Assembly (NCBI GenBank): GCA_040219085.1 | Contig: JAVJTC010000035.1 | Span: 1-48,424 of the forward strand | Length of the DNA stretch: 48,424 nt | Source of the DNA: Acidimicrobiales bacterium | GTDB lineage: Bacteria > Actinomycetota > Acidimicrobiia > Acidimicrobiales > JAVJTC01 | Direction of reading: 5' to 3' | Shown: piece by piece, positions 40,395-47,698 of the stretch | Numbering within the stretch: the stretch's first letter is position 1 | How the letters are laid out: the number at the start of each line of letters is the position of its first letter | Position numbers and translations under genes: made by a program | Notes under the pieces: generated by a model | Database searches by the model: none | What the model was told of the DNA's origin: nothing | Seen by the model: the letters and a program-made list of their open reading frames with translations, nothing else

Positions 40395-41639
40395 GTGGCA
40401 TACCCGGATGGCGTCCCCGTGAGCGAGGCCTACCCGTCCGGTCTCACCGCTGCCGAACTCGACGCCCGGGATCCCCTCGCAGCGTTCCGCAACGAGTTCC
40501 TCGTGGCGGAGGCCGAGGAGATCTACATGGACGGCAACTCGCTGGGCCGGCTCCCCCACCGCGCCGCCGAGGCCATCAGGCGGGCGGTCCACGACGACTG
40601 GGGCCGGGGACTCATCCGGTCCTGGGACCATTGGTGGGGGGTCGCCGAGGACGTGGGCGACCGTGTCGCGTCGTCGGTCCTCGGGGCACGGCCAGGTGAG
40701 GTCATCGCTTCGGATTCGACATCGGTGAACCTCTACAAGCTCGCCGTCGCCGCCATGGGCCACGACCGCGGCCGCTCCACCATCGTCACCGACGCCGCCA
40801 ACTTCCCCACCGATCGCTACGTACTCGACGGCGTCGCCCGGGACCACGGAGGTCGCCTCGTCGAGATCGACAGCGGGCCCCTCGAGGAGCCCACGGTTGC
40901 CTCGTTGGAAACGGTCCTCGACGACGACGTCGCCCTGGTCTCGTTCAGCCATGTCGCGTACCGCACCGGCGCCGCGGCAGACATCGCCGCAATCACAGCG
41001 GCAGCCCACGAGGCAGGCGCGCTCGTGCTGTGGGACCTGAGCCACTCCGTGGCATCCGTCCCGGCCGATCTCGCCGCGACCGGCGTGGACATGGCTGTCG
41101 GCTGCTCCTACAAGTACCTCAACGGGGGCCCGGGGTCGCCCGCGTTCCTCCATGTACGCAGCGGGCTCGTCGACTCGCTGCAACAGCCCGTCCACGGCTG
41201 GTACGGACAACAGGACCTCTTCGAGATGGGACCGACCTACGACCCCCGGCCCGACATCGGCCGTTTCCTCGTCGGGACGCCCCCCATGATCCAACTGCTC
41301 GGCCTCTCCGCGGCGCTCGAGGTGGTCGAGGAGGCCGGGATGGACCGCCTGCGGGCCAAGGGCATGGCACTCACCTCCCGGCTGGTAGACCTCGCCGACG
41401 AGCACCTCGCAGACCTCGGCTTCACCGTGGCGTCACCACGCGCCGCCGAACGCCGGGGCAGTCACGTCGCGCTGCGTCACCGCGACGCCGAGTCCATCTG
41501 CGCGCGGCTGATGGACGAGTACAGCGTGATCGGGGATTTCCGCACACCCGACGTCATCCGCCTCGCCCCGGCGCCGCTCTACACCCGCTTCGTCGACGTC
41601 GACGAAGCCGTCGACAGGCTGGCGGCGGCTTCCCGCTGA
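40395..41639 (+). CDS. kynU: Kynureninase
   Basis: A 414-residue fold-type-I PLP enzyme that cleaves kynurenine to anthranilate and alanine in tryptophan breakdown. Recognisable are YMDGNSLGRLPHRAAEAI, NLYKLAVAAM, FPTDRYVLDG, SFSHVAYRTGAAADIAAITAAAHEAGALVLWDLSHSV, the PLP lysine in VGCSYKYLNGGPGSPAF, and the substrate-binding FLVGTPPMIQL. The length fits the family (about 415-465). GTG at 40395 or GTG at 40419 could be the start; the second gives a more usual VSEAYPSGLTAAELDARDP. No other kynurenine-pathway gene is in the window. Confidence 0.9.
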   Translation: MAYPDGVPVSEAYPSGLTAAELDARDPLAAFRNEFLVAEAEEIYMDGNSLGRLPHRAAEAIRRAVHDDWGRGLIRSWDHWWGVAEDVGDRVASSVLGARPGEVIASDSTSVNLYKLAVAAMGHDRGRSTIVTDAANFPTDRYVLDGVARDHGGRLVEIDSGPLEEPTVASLETVLDDDVALVSFSHVAYRTGAAADIAAITAAAHEAGALVLWDLSHSVASVPADLAATGVDMAVGCSYKYLNGGPGSPAFLHVRSGLVDSLQQPVHGWYGQQDLFEMGPTYDPRPDIGRFLVGTPPMIQLLGLSAALEVVEEAGMDRLRAKGMALTSRLVDLADEHLADLGFTVASPRAAERRGSHVALRHRDAESICARLMDEYSVIGDFRTPDVIRLAPAPLYTRFVDVDEAVDRLAAASR

Positions 41640-41680
41640 TGCCGCCGTGGCGTGATCAGCCGACTGTCGGCATGCGTTTC

Positions 41681-41709
41681 CTGACCGCGGGGCGCCGAGT
41701 GCGTAGACT
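41681..41709 (+). promoter_or_regulatory. Promoter of the LysM lipoprotein gene
   Basis: CTGACC (41681-41686), a 17-base spacer and TAGACT (41704-41709) have proper sigma-70-type spacing. The ATG at 41742 follows after 32 bases, with a GGGGGTGAAGGA ribosome site. Confidence 0.4.
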
Positions 41710-41741
41710 TGTTGTTCTGCGAACCGGGGGTGAAGGACGCG

Positions 41742-42170
41742 ATGCGACGTTGGGCGATGATCCTCGCGGCGATGATGGCGATGAGCCTCGTCGCCACGGC
41801 CTGTTTCGGTGGTGACGACGACGACACGACGTCGTCGGATCGACCGGATGACTCCGCTACCACGACCACTCTGGTTCAACCCGGGGTGACCACCTCCACG
41901 ACGCTGGCGGTCACGACCACCACCGTCGCGGCGGAACCGACCCGCGTACCCGGTCAGCCGCTGACCTACGTGGTCCAGGCGGGAGACGTGATGGGGACGA
42001 TCGCCGCGCAGTTCGGCGTGTCGATCGAAGCGATCGCCGAGGCGAACAATCTCGACGACCCCAACTTCATCAGCGTCGGTCAGGAACTGATCATCCCGCC
42101 GCCCGAGGGCGAGACCACCACCGATACGGCGACCGATGACACCACCGCCGACACGACCGGCGGCGGCTGA
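41742..42170 (+). CDS. LysM-domain lipoprotein
   Basis: A 142-residue lipoprotein with signal MRRWAMILAAMMAMSLVATAC (lipobox ATAC), an acidic then Thr-rich linker (TTTTLVQPGVTTST, TTTTVAAE) and one LysM domain at about 75-122 (TYVVQAGDVMGTIAAQFGVSIEAIAEANNLDDPNFISVGQELIIP). LysM binds peptidoglycan or chitin-like glycans, so the protein probably sits at the cell wall. A Thr/Asp-rich tail follows. The ATG at 41742 has a good ribosome site; an earlier in-frame TTG would spoil the signal. The TTT-type linker is typical of Acidimicrobiia. Confidence 0.87.
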   Translation: MRRWAMILAAMMAMSLVATACFGGDDDDTTSSDRPDDSATTTTLVQPGVTTSTTLAVTTTTVAAEPTRVPGQPLTYVVQAGDVMGTIAAQFGVSIEAIAEANNLDDPNFISVGQELIIPPPEGETTTDTATDDTTADTTGGG

Positions 42171-42176
42171 GCCGCC
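42162..42176. terminator. Short hairpin at the convergent gene ends
   Basis: GGCGGC-TGA-GCCGCC places the LysM gene's stop codon in the loop, with perfect 6-base arms. It lies four bases from the end of the convergent cyclophilin gene (42181) and may act on both transcripts. There is no T-run. Confidence 0.4.
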
Positions 42177-42180
42177 AACC

Positions 42181-42735
42181 TCAGGACTCGGTGATCGTCA
42201 CCGAGTCGATCAGCACGTCCTCGCGGGGACGATCACCCGGGCCGGTCTCGACCTTCTGCATACGCTCGACGATGTCGAGACCCTCAGTGACCTTTCCGAA
42301 CAGCGCGTACTGGGGCGGAAGGTTCGCTCCCGAGGGACCGCTGATGAGGAAGAACTGGCTCCCGTTGGTGTCGGGACCGGCATTGGCCATGGCAAGCGAG
42401 CCGATCTCGTACTCGCCGGCGGCAGGGAGTTCGTCTGCGAACCGGTAGCCGGGGCCACCCCGTCCGCTGCCCTCGGGGCATCCGCCCTGGCACACGAATC
42501 CGTCGATGATGCGGTGGAAGTTGAGACCGTCGTAGTAGTGGTAGCGAGCGAGGAACACGAAGTTGTTCACGGTCTTCGGCGCGCGCTGGGCGTCCAGTGC
42601 GATCTCGAGGGTGCCCAGTGACGTCGCCATCGAGGCGGTGTACGTCTTCGCCGGGTCGATGCACATCGGCGGCTCGCCGGAGAACTTGGTTGTACGCGGG
42701 CTCGACCCGTCGGGCTGGGGACACTCGATCGACAT
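42181..42735 (-). CDS. Peptidyl-prolyl cis-trans isomerase, cyclophilin type
   Basis: A 184-residue cyclophilin that speeds proline isomerisation. Active-site motifs are GLNFHRIIDGFVCQGG, RGGPGYRFADELP, GSLAMANAGPDTNGSQFFLI and YALFGKVTEGLDIVERM. The catalytic Arg (in FHR), Phe, Gln and the FF pair are all present. A 45-residue N-terminal extension precedes the domain, of the type found in actinobacterial PpiA-like proteins; no signal peptide is seen, so it is probably cytoplasmic. A strong GAGGAGG site precedes the ATG at 42735. Confidence 0.9.
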   Translation of the reverse strand: MSIECPQPDGSSPRTTKFSGEPPMCIDPAKTYTASMATSLGTLEIALDAQRAPKTVNNFVFLARYHYYDGLNFHRIIDGFVCQGGCPEGSGRGGPGYRFADELPAAGEYEIGSLAMANAGPDTNGSQFFLISGPSGANLPPQYALFGKVTEGLDIVERMQKVETGPGDRPREDVLIDSVTITES

Positions 42736-42795
42736 TGATCCTCCTCGTTCGGGTCGCCGACGCTACCCAGCCGAGACCCCCGCGCCACCGTCTGC

Positions 42796-42823
42796 TTGGC
42801 ATCCCAAACTGATCCGCTAGGAT
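42796..42823 (+). promoter_or_regulatory. Promoter of phaC
   Basis: TTGGCA (42796-42801), a 16-base spacer and TAGGAT (42818-42823) resemble a sigma-70 promoter. The phaC ATG follows 34 bases later. Confidence 0.4.
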
Positions 42824-42857
42824 CTCCAGCGATCCCCCCGAAAGGCTCGACGTTCCC

Positions 42858-44540
42858 ATGGCCAGCCAGAATCCGCTCTCCCCCTTCCTACGACAGCTCG
42901 ATCCTCTGTCATTCGCGAAGAGCCTCGCCGAGACCACCACGAGCGCCGCGCGTAAGCCCCGCGCCGTGGTCGACCTCGCGGCCACCACCGCATCGGGGTG
43001 GGTGCGTACCGGAATGTCCGCCGCCAACCTGCTCGTCACCGGCGACACCGAACCCCCCCGGCAGCCCGAACGCGGCGACCGCCGTTTCAGCGACGAGGCA
43101 TGGGAGAAGAACCCGGGCTACTTCGCACTCCTCCAGCTGTACCTGCTGGGTGAGGAACTCATGAACAAGGTCGTCGACGCCGCCGACTTCGACGACAAGC
43201 CCTCGGAACGCAAGGCCCGTTTCGCCGCCCAGTTGCTCGTCGACGCCCTCTCCCCCACCAACACCCTGCTCGGCAACCCGGCCGCCCTGCGCAAGGCGAA
43301 GGAGACCAACGGGGCGAGCCTCGCGAAGGGCTTCGCCACGTTCCTGCGGGACCTCGTCCAGAACCAGGGCTGGCCCCGCAAGGTGGACGCATCGGAGTTC
43401 ACCGTCGGGGTCGACATGGCGGCCACCCCCGGAAAGGTCGTGTTCCGGAACGACCTCATCGAGCTGATCGAGTACGCACCCCAGACCGAAGAGGTCTACG
43501 AGATCCCGCTGCTTCTGTCGCCGCCGTGGATCAACAAGTTCTACATCATGGACCTCGCTCCCGGTAAGAGCCTGGCGGAGTGGGCGATCCAGCACGGCCA
43601 TCGCACCTTCGCGATCAGCTACCGCAACCCCGACGCGTCCATGCGCGACATGTCCTTCGCCGACTACATGCACCAGGGGACCCGGGCCGCCATCGACGCG
43701 ATCCGTTCGATCACCGGCGCCAAGAAGGTGAACACGGCCAGCGTCTGCCTCGGCGGCACCCTCACGGCCATGGCTCTCGCCTACGAGGCCGGACGCAGGA
43801 ACCGGTCGATCAACTGTGCGAGCCAGATCGTCTCGCTCCTCGACTTCGAGGAACCCGGTGTCCTCGGCGCGTTCACCGACGACGGCACTGTGGAGATGCT
43901 CGAGGAGACGATGCGCGACAAGGGCTACCTCGAGGCCAAGGACATGGCCCGCACGTTCGACCTGTTGCGGGCCAACGATCTCGTCTTCAACTACGTGGTC
44001 AACAACTGGCTCATGGGCGAGGAGCCGCCCGCCTTCGATCTCCTCGCGTGGAACGACGACTCGACACGCATGCCGGCGAAGATGCACAGCGAGTACCTCC
44101 GCCAGTGCTACATGAACAACGACCTGTCGAACGCCCGCATGGTCGTGGATGGACGCACGCTGGACCTGTCCAAGGTCAAGAACGACGTCTACGTGCTGGC
44201 GACGGTCGGCGACCACATCGTCCCCTGGACCTCGGCCTACGTAGCAACCCAGCGATTCGGCGGGAAGAACCGGTTCGTGCTGTCCACTTCGGGCCACATC
44301 GCCGGCATCGTCAACCCGCCGAGCCCCAAGGCCAAGCACTGGGTGAACGAGGACCTGCCGGCGGATCCTGACAAGTGGCTCGACGGAGCCGAACTCGTCG
44401 AGAGCACCTGGTGGGAGGACTGGGCGGTCTGGATCGGCGAGCGCGCCGGGGACATGATCCCCGCCCCCACCGAACTCGGCACCGAGGAATTCCCGGCTCT
44501 GTGCGATGCACCGGGGACCTACGTTCTCGCCAAGTCGTGA
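42858..44540 (+). CDS. phaC: Polyhydroxyalkanoate synthase, class I
   Basis: A 560-residue alpha/beta-hydrolase-fold PHA synthase that polymerises 3-hydroxyacyl-CoA into storage granules. The lipase-like box reads TASVCLGGT with nucleophile Cys297. The remaining triad is Asp452 in ATVGDHIVPW and His480 in TSGHIAGIVNPP. YNPDASMRD-type, DYMHQGTRAAIDAIRSITG and LLAWNDDSTRMPAKMH are further family segments. Class I enzymes act alone (no PhaE/R partner), and the length (about 560-590) fits. The usual GYCVGGT box is SVCLGGT here, a moderate variation. The 3' end overlaps the next gene (GTGA). Lipid-granule genes follow, so this is a PHA operon. Confidence 0.9.
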   Translation: MASQNPLSPFLRQLDPLSFAKSLAETTTSAARKPRAVVDLAATTASGWVRTGMSAANLLVTGDTEPPRQPERGDRRFSDEAWEKNPGYFALLQLYLLGEELMNKVVDAADFDDKPSERKARFAAQLLVDALSPTNTLLGNPAALRKAKETNGASLAKGFATFLRDLVQNQGWPRKVDASEFTVGVDMAATPGKVVFRNDLIELIEYAPQTEEVYEIPLLLSPPWINKFYIMDLAPGKSLAEWAIQHGHRTFAISYRNPDASMRDMSFADYMHQGTRAAIDAIRSITGAKKVNTASVCLGGTLTAMALAYEAGRRNRSINCASQIVSLLDFEEPGVLGAFTDDGTVEMLEETMRDKGYLEAKDMARTFDLLRANDLVFNYVVNNWLMGEEPPAFDLLAWNDDSTRMPAKMHSEYLRQCYMNNDLSNARMVVDGRTLDLSKVKNDVYVLATVGDHIVPWTSAYVATQRFGGKNRFVLSTSGHIAGIVNPPSPKAKHWVNEDLPADPDKWLDGAELVESTWWEDWAVWIGERAGDMIPAPTELGTEEFPALCDAPGTYVLAKS

Positions 44541-45253
44541 ACGCCGCAAGGGCCTTCGAGTTCCGCGAGACCGCCGGACCCGCCGCGGGTCCGCCCCTGA
44601 TCCTCGTCAACGGGCTCGGCGCGTCGCAGCGGAGCTGGGACCGCCTCGTCGAGGAACTCGGATCCGACGTGTCCACCCTCCGATTCGAACTCCCCGACCT
44701 CGCTGGCGAGGTCCCGACCATCCGCATGCACGCCGACGCGGTCGCCGCGACCATGGACGAGGCCGGGATCGAGCGCGGCGTTCTCGCCGGCTGGTCCTTC
44801 GGCGGCCTCGTGGCCCAGGAGTTCGGCCGCCGTCACCCCGACCGTCTCGTCGGCCTCGCTCTCATCTCGAGTTCGACCGGGGCGGGCAGCTGGCCTCCCA
44901 CGGTGTGGGGCGCGGCTGAAGTCGCCGGGCTCGAGTTCATGCGCCACGTCAGGACCCTCCCCACAGGAGCGACACACCACGCGGCCCACGTGGCGGCCCG
45001 GTCCGTGGCCGTGATGCGGTGGACCAGCCTGCCGTGGCTCCACACCCTCGATGTGCCGGCACTCGTCGCCCACGGCTGGCTCGACCAGATCGTGCCCGTG
45101 GCCAACGCGTTCGTGCTCGCCTCGGCGCTCCCCGGCGCCGAGCTACAGCTCCGTCCCGACGGCCTGCACGATCTGGCACACCGTCGGCCCCGGTGGTTGG
45201 CGCCGAGGATCCGCCGCCTCCTGGAACGGGCCACCAGCCGAATTCCTGCTTGA
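44537..45253 (+). CDS. Alpha/beta hydrolase, probable PHA depolymerase-like
   Basis: A 238-residue alpha/beta hydrolase: oxyanion-region LILVNGLGASQRSWDRLVEEL, nucleophile Ser87 in LAGWSFGGLVAQEFGRR, Asp in HGWLDQIVP and His near the C-terminus (DGLHDLAHRRP). NGLGAS and GWSFGG are close to the intracellular PHA depolymerase PhaZ of pseudomonads (NGIGAN, GVSWGG). Coupled translation with phaC (GTGA overlap at 44537) supports a role in granule mobilisation. A general esterase cannot be excluded. Confidence 0.78.
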   Translation: MNAARAFEFRETAGPAAGPPLILVNGLGASQRSWDRLVEELGSDVSTLRFELPDLAGEVPTIRMHADAVAATMDEAGIERGVLAGWSFGGLVAQEFGRRHPDRLVGLALISSSTGAGSWPPTVWGAAEVAGLEFMRHVRTLPTGATHHAAHVAARSVAVMRWTSLPWLHTLDVPALVAHGWLDQIVPVANAFVLASALPGAELQLRPDGLHDLAHRRPRWLAPRIRRLLERATSRIPA

Positions 45254-45278
45254 CATTCCAAGCAGACACCCGTATGCT
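45250..45278 (+). promoter_or_regulatory. Strong sigma-70-type promoter of the phasin-like gene
   Basis: TTGACA (45250-45255), exactly 17 bases, then TATGCT (45273-45278). The -35 is a perfect consensus, rare in this GC-rich window. It predicts high expression, as expected for a granule coat protein. Confidence 0.75.
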
Positions 45279-45298
45279 AGGTATATCTAGCACGTGCT
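45275..45298. promoter_or_regulatory. Overlapping palindromes at the phasin promoter start site
   Basis: TGCTAG-6-CTAGCA (45275-45292) and AGCACGTGCT (45289-45298) are perfect dyads sitting on the -10 and the expected transcription start. A further GCTAGC lies at 45306-45311. A repressor bound here would block transcription; the XRE-type regulator at 46724 or an unlinked PhaR-like protein is the obvious candidate. Confidence 0.5.
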
Positions 45299-45393
45299 GG
45301 ATGGGGCTAGCGGTCCCGTCCGGGGCTCTTCAGCAGGCCCAGTGCAGATCACCGCCAACCCCCATCCGACATGCCCCCCCACGGAGACGAATA

Positions 45394-45687
45394 ATGAACA
45401 ACATCAACGAAATCAGCACCACCGTCCAGGACCAGGTCCTCCAGCTCGTGAAGATCAGCCAGGACACCATGCTCGCCGGGGCCAAGAACCTCGCCGACGC
45501 CGCGCAGAACATGAACCCCGCCGGCCTGCAGATCCCCGCGGTTCCCGGCATCGAGCAGCTCCCCTCGGAGTTCGTCGACGCCCCGTTCGAGTTCGCCGGC
45601 AAGCTCCTCGAGAACCAGCACTCGTTCATGAAGGCCCTCGCCGACACCTGGGCCCCCCTCCTGGAGACCGCTGACAGCGACTCCTGA
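45394..45687 (+). CDS. Phasin-like granule protein
   Basis: A 97-residue, largely helical protein without signal or membrane segment. NINEISTTVQDQVLQLVKISQDTMLAGAKNLADAAQNM is amphipathic and Ala/Gln-rich like phasins, followed by a Pro-containing link (PAVPGIEQLP) and a second helix ENQHSFMKALADTWAPLL. Phasins coat PHA granules and control their size. Position directly downstream of phaC and the depolymerase-like gene, with its own strong promoter, supports this. The ATG at 45394 has GGAGACGAATA upstream. Phasin sequences diverge widely, so the call rests on context and composition. Confidence 0.72.
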   Translation: MNNINEISTTVQDQVLQLVKISQDTMLAGAKNLADAAQNMNPAGLQIPAVPGIEQLPSEFVDAPFEFAGKLLENQHSFMKALADTWAPLLETADSDS

Positions 45688-45727
45688 GGCCGACCTGCCT
45701 AACCGCAGGTTTCCGATCAGATGACAT

Positions 45728-45758
45728 CGTGTCCGCCCGGGTTTCCCGGGCGGACACG
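45728..45758 (+). terminator. Perfect GC-rich terminator hairpin after the phasin gene
   Basis: Fourteen-base perfect arms (45728-45741 and 45745-45758) with a TTT loop, 40 bases after the phasin-like stop. The following bases are moderately AT-rich but not a T-run. Confidence 0.7.
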
Positions 45759-45774
45759 TATCAGATAGGTTCTC

Positions 45775-45806
45775 AAGCGCCTGCGAGACAAACTTCGCAG
45801 GCGCTT
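45775..45806 (+). terminator. Second hairpin before the dehydrogenase gene
   Basis: Twelve-base perfect arms, AAGCGCCTGCGA and its complement (45775-45786 and 45795-45806), with an 8-base loop. It ends about 60 bases before the next start, so it may be a second terminator or an mRNA structure of the downstream gene. Confidence 0.6.
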
Positions 45807-45867
45807 CGTGGTCCTGGAGTGGGACAGGGCTGACGGACACGACGCACACAAGGGAGTGAGCAAGCGA

Positions 45868-46722
45868 ATGACCATCAGCCGAGTCGCAATCATCGGGGGA
45901 GGCACGATGGGATCGGGCATCGCAGAGGTCTGCGCCCGGTCCGGCCTGGACACCATCGTGGTCGAGGTCCAGCCCGACTACGCCGAGTACGCCCGCGAGA
46001 GGATCGTGAAGTCTCTCGACAGCTCCCTCTCCCGTGAACGGATCACCGCCGAGGAGCGCGACGAGGCCGTCGGAAACCTCGGCTTCACCGTCGACATGGG
46101 TGACCTCGGCGACCGCGACCTCGTCATCGAGGCCGTGATCGAGTCCGAGGACGAGAAGCTCTCGGTCTTCGGTCGACTCGACAAGGTGACCCCCGAGCAC
46201 ACGATCCTCGCCACGAACACGTCGTCGATCCCGATCATCACGATCTCGTCGGCCACCGAGCGGCCTGACCGTGTCCTCGGAATGCACTTCTTCAACCCTG
46301 CGCCGGTCCAGCCCCTCGTCGAACTGGTCAGCTCACTACGGACCTCCCCCGACATCATCGACAGCGTCCAGTCTTTCTCCGAGGACGTACTCGGCAAGCA
46401 CGTCATCCGGTGTCGCGACCGCGCCGGGTTCGTCGTCAACCGACTCCTGATCCCCTACCTCCTCTCTGCCATCACGATGGCCGATTCGGGCCTGATCGCC
46501 CGGCCCGACATCGACGCCGGCATGAAGTACGGCTGCGCCCACCCGATGGGTCCCCTCGAGCTGTCGGACCTCATCGGCCTCGACACCGTCATGGCCGTCG
46601 CCGAGGTGCTCTACGAGGAGTTCAAGGAGCCGCTCTACGCGCCGCCGCCGCTGCTGCGCCGCATGGTCGCCGCAGGACACCTCGGCCGCAAGAGCGGTCA
46701 GGGCTTCTACGAGTACGCCTGA
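45868..46722 (+). CDS. 3-hydroxyacyl-CoA dehydrogenase (3-hydroxybutyryl-CoA type)
   Basis: A 284-residue NAD-dependent 3-hydroxyacyl-CoA dehydrogenase. The Rossmann motif is VAIIGGGTMGSGIAEVCARSG near residue 8, followed by IEAVIESEDEK and TNTSSIPI. The catalytic His is in LGMHFFNPAPVQPLVELV, and the C-terminal helical domain has GFVVNRLLIPYLLSAI and KYGCAHPMGPLELSDLIGLD. It interconverts acetoacetyl-CoA and 3-hydroxybutyryl-CoA. Beside phaC it could feed or drain PHA precursors, although (S)-specific enzymes need an epimerisation route to the (R) monomer. The start ATG at 45868 has an AGGGAGTG site; an in-frame GTG 12 bases earlier lies inside that site. Confidence 0.88.
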   Translation: MTISRVAIIGGGTMGSGIAEVCARSGLDTIVVEVQPDYAEYARERIVKSLDSSLSRERITAEERDEAVGNLGFTVDMGDLGDRDLVIEAVIESEDEKLSVFGRLDKVTPEHTILATNTSSIPIITISSATERPDRVLGMHFFNPAPVQPLVELVSSLRTSPDIIDSVQSFSEDVLGKHVIRCRDRAGFVVNRLLIPYLLSAITMADSGLIARPDIDAGMKYGCAHPMGPLELSDLIGLDTVMAVAEVLYEEFKEPLYAPPPLLRRMVAAGHLGRKSGQGFYEYA

Positions 46723-46723
46723 C

Positions 46724-47107
46724 ATGAGCGAGAACCGCGTCGGCGCCGACGCCGAGCCCGGGGCCAACCCGGACGACCGCTTCGGTGAGTACCTGCGCGG
46801 TCAACGCAAGCTCGCCAATCTGACGCTGCGCCAACTCGCCGACATGGCCGGCGTGTCCAACCCCTACCTCAGCCAGATCGAACGCGGCATCCACGTCCCG
46901 TCAGTACGCGTCATCAAGTCGATCGCCAACGCTCTCGACGTCCAGGCCGAGGTACTTCTCACCCATGCCGCCGGCATCGACGCAGACGACGACGACGACT
47001 CTTCGGCACCCGATACCGAGGCGGTCATCCGGGCGGACCCACGGCTCACCTCTCAACAGAAGCAGGCGCTGCTGCAGGTCTACCGGGGCTTCATCGGCGC
47101 CGAGTGA
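46724..47107 (+). CDS. XRE-family transcriptional regulator
   Basis: A 127-residue protein with an N-terminal Ala/Asp-rich arm, an XRE helix-turn-helix (LANLTLRQLADMAGVSNPYLSQIERGIHVPSVRVIKSIANALDV, residues 28-72) and a C-terminal acidic linker with short helical tail (LTSQQKQALLQVYRGFIG). This type is frequent next to actinobacterial PHA and fatty-acid genes. It starts one base after the stop of the dehydrogenase gene and is surely co-transcribed. It is a candidate regulator of the palindromes at 45275. Confidence 0.85.
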   Translation: MSENRVGADAEPGANPDDRFGEYLRGQRKLANLTLRQLADMAGVSNPYLSQIERGIHVPSVRVIKSIANALDVQAEVLLTHAAGIDADDDDDSSAPDTEAVIRADPRLTSQQKQALLQVYRGFIGAE

Positions 47108-47376
47108 CTCCGGCCGTCCTCGGCGCGGCGGTTCCGCAACGGCATCCACCGCTGGTGAGAGCCCGATTCCTAGTGTTGCCGCGTGGGGCGAATCCACTCG
47201 ACGGCGACGACGATGTCGTGTTCACGTTGTGACGTCACGTGGCGCGGAGCTTCGGGCGATCCGTGTTGGTCCTGCGGCGACCCGGCCGCGGTGATCGAAG
47301 CACCGACGTACCACGTCAAGGTGCCGGAGATTCGGGCCCGGCAGGCCGCGAGTTGAGCCGACGACGGATCAGGCGG

Positions 47377-47418
47377 GTGCGGCCGATACCCGAACCCCCA
47401 TGCGGGTACCGGCCGCAC
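47377..47418. repeat. Long inverted repeat
   Basis: Sixteen-base arms (47377-47392 and 47403-47418, core GCGGCCG-A/G-TACCCG) pair at 15 of 16 positions around a 10-base loop. There is no T-run. It could be the distal terminator of the PHA/XRE operon or an old insertion scar. Confidence 0.6.
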
Positions 47419-47470
47419 TGAAACCGCCCGACCGCAGAAAGCGACTGTCCCCCCTGGTCGCTCTCCGAGA

Positions 47471-47632
47471 CTACGGGTCAGTCTGGCCGACCGGTTCCGT
47501 GAAGTGCAAACCAGCGACGGGGGAATCGCAGAACCCCCCATGAAGACGGTATGTCTCGTCTCCCCGCTTCGAGAGCTGCGCGGCAACGACGGCCCCGAGG
47601 CGGGTTCCGTCTGCGCTGGCCGGACGGTCCAC
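47471..47632 (-). CDS. Possible small protein or gene remnant
   Basis: A 53-residue frame from GTG at 47632 to TAG at 47471. Its content (ADGTRLGAVVAAQLSKRGDETYRL, GGFCDSPVAGLHFTEP) looks like a real beta-rich protein and uses G or C in about three quarters of third positions. No ribosome site or -10 was found. It could be the C-terminal part of a larger lost gene. Confidence 0.25.
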   Translation of the reverse strand: MDRPASADGTRLGAVVAAQLSKRGDETYRLHGGFCDSPVAGLHFTEPVGQTDP

Positions 47633-47698
47633 TGAGATCGACAGGTTGCCCGATACTGTCGGCGCGAGGCCGGCGGCGACCGCCGGGAGCGCAAACCA

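Larger units (their letters stand above)
47108..47698. other. 591-base gap with hairpins and possible gene remnants
   Basis: No confident gene lies here. Two minus-strand stretches show nearly normal G/C third-position bias: 47471-47632 (GTG start, 53 residues, ending LHFTEPVGQTDP) and about 47170-47330 (ending VVAVEWIRPTRQH). They may be remnants of one inactivated gene, or small genes. Two hairpins lie at 47377-47418 and near 47430-47452. The 5' part probably holds the terminator of the PHA operon. Confidence 0.4.

Noticed and set aside
42909-44549. A 546-residue open frame antisense to phaC
   Set aside because: Composition is Gly/Val/Asp/His-rich without motifs, and the plus strand has a complete class I synthase.
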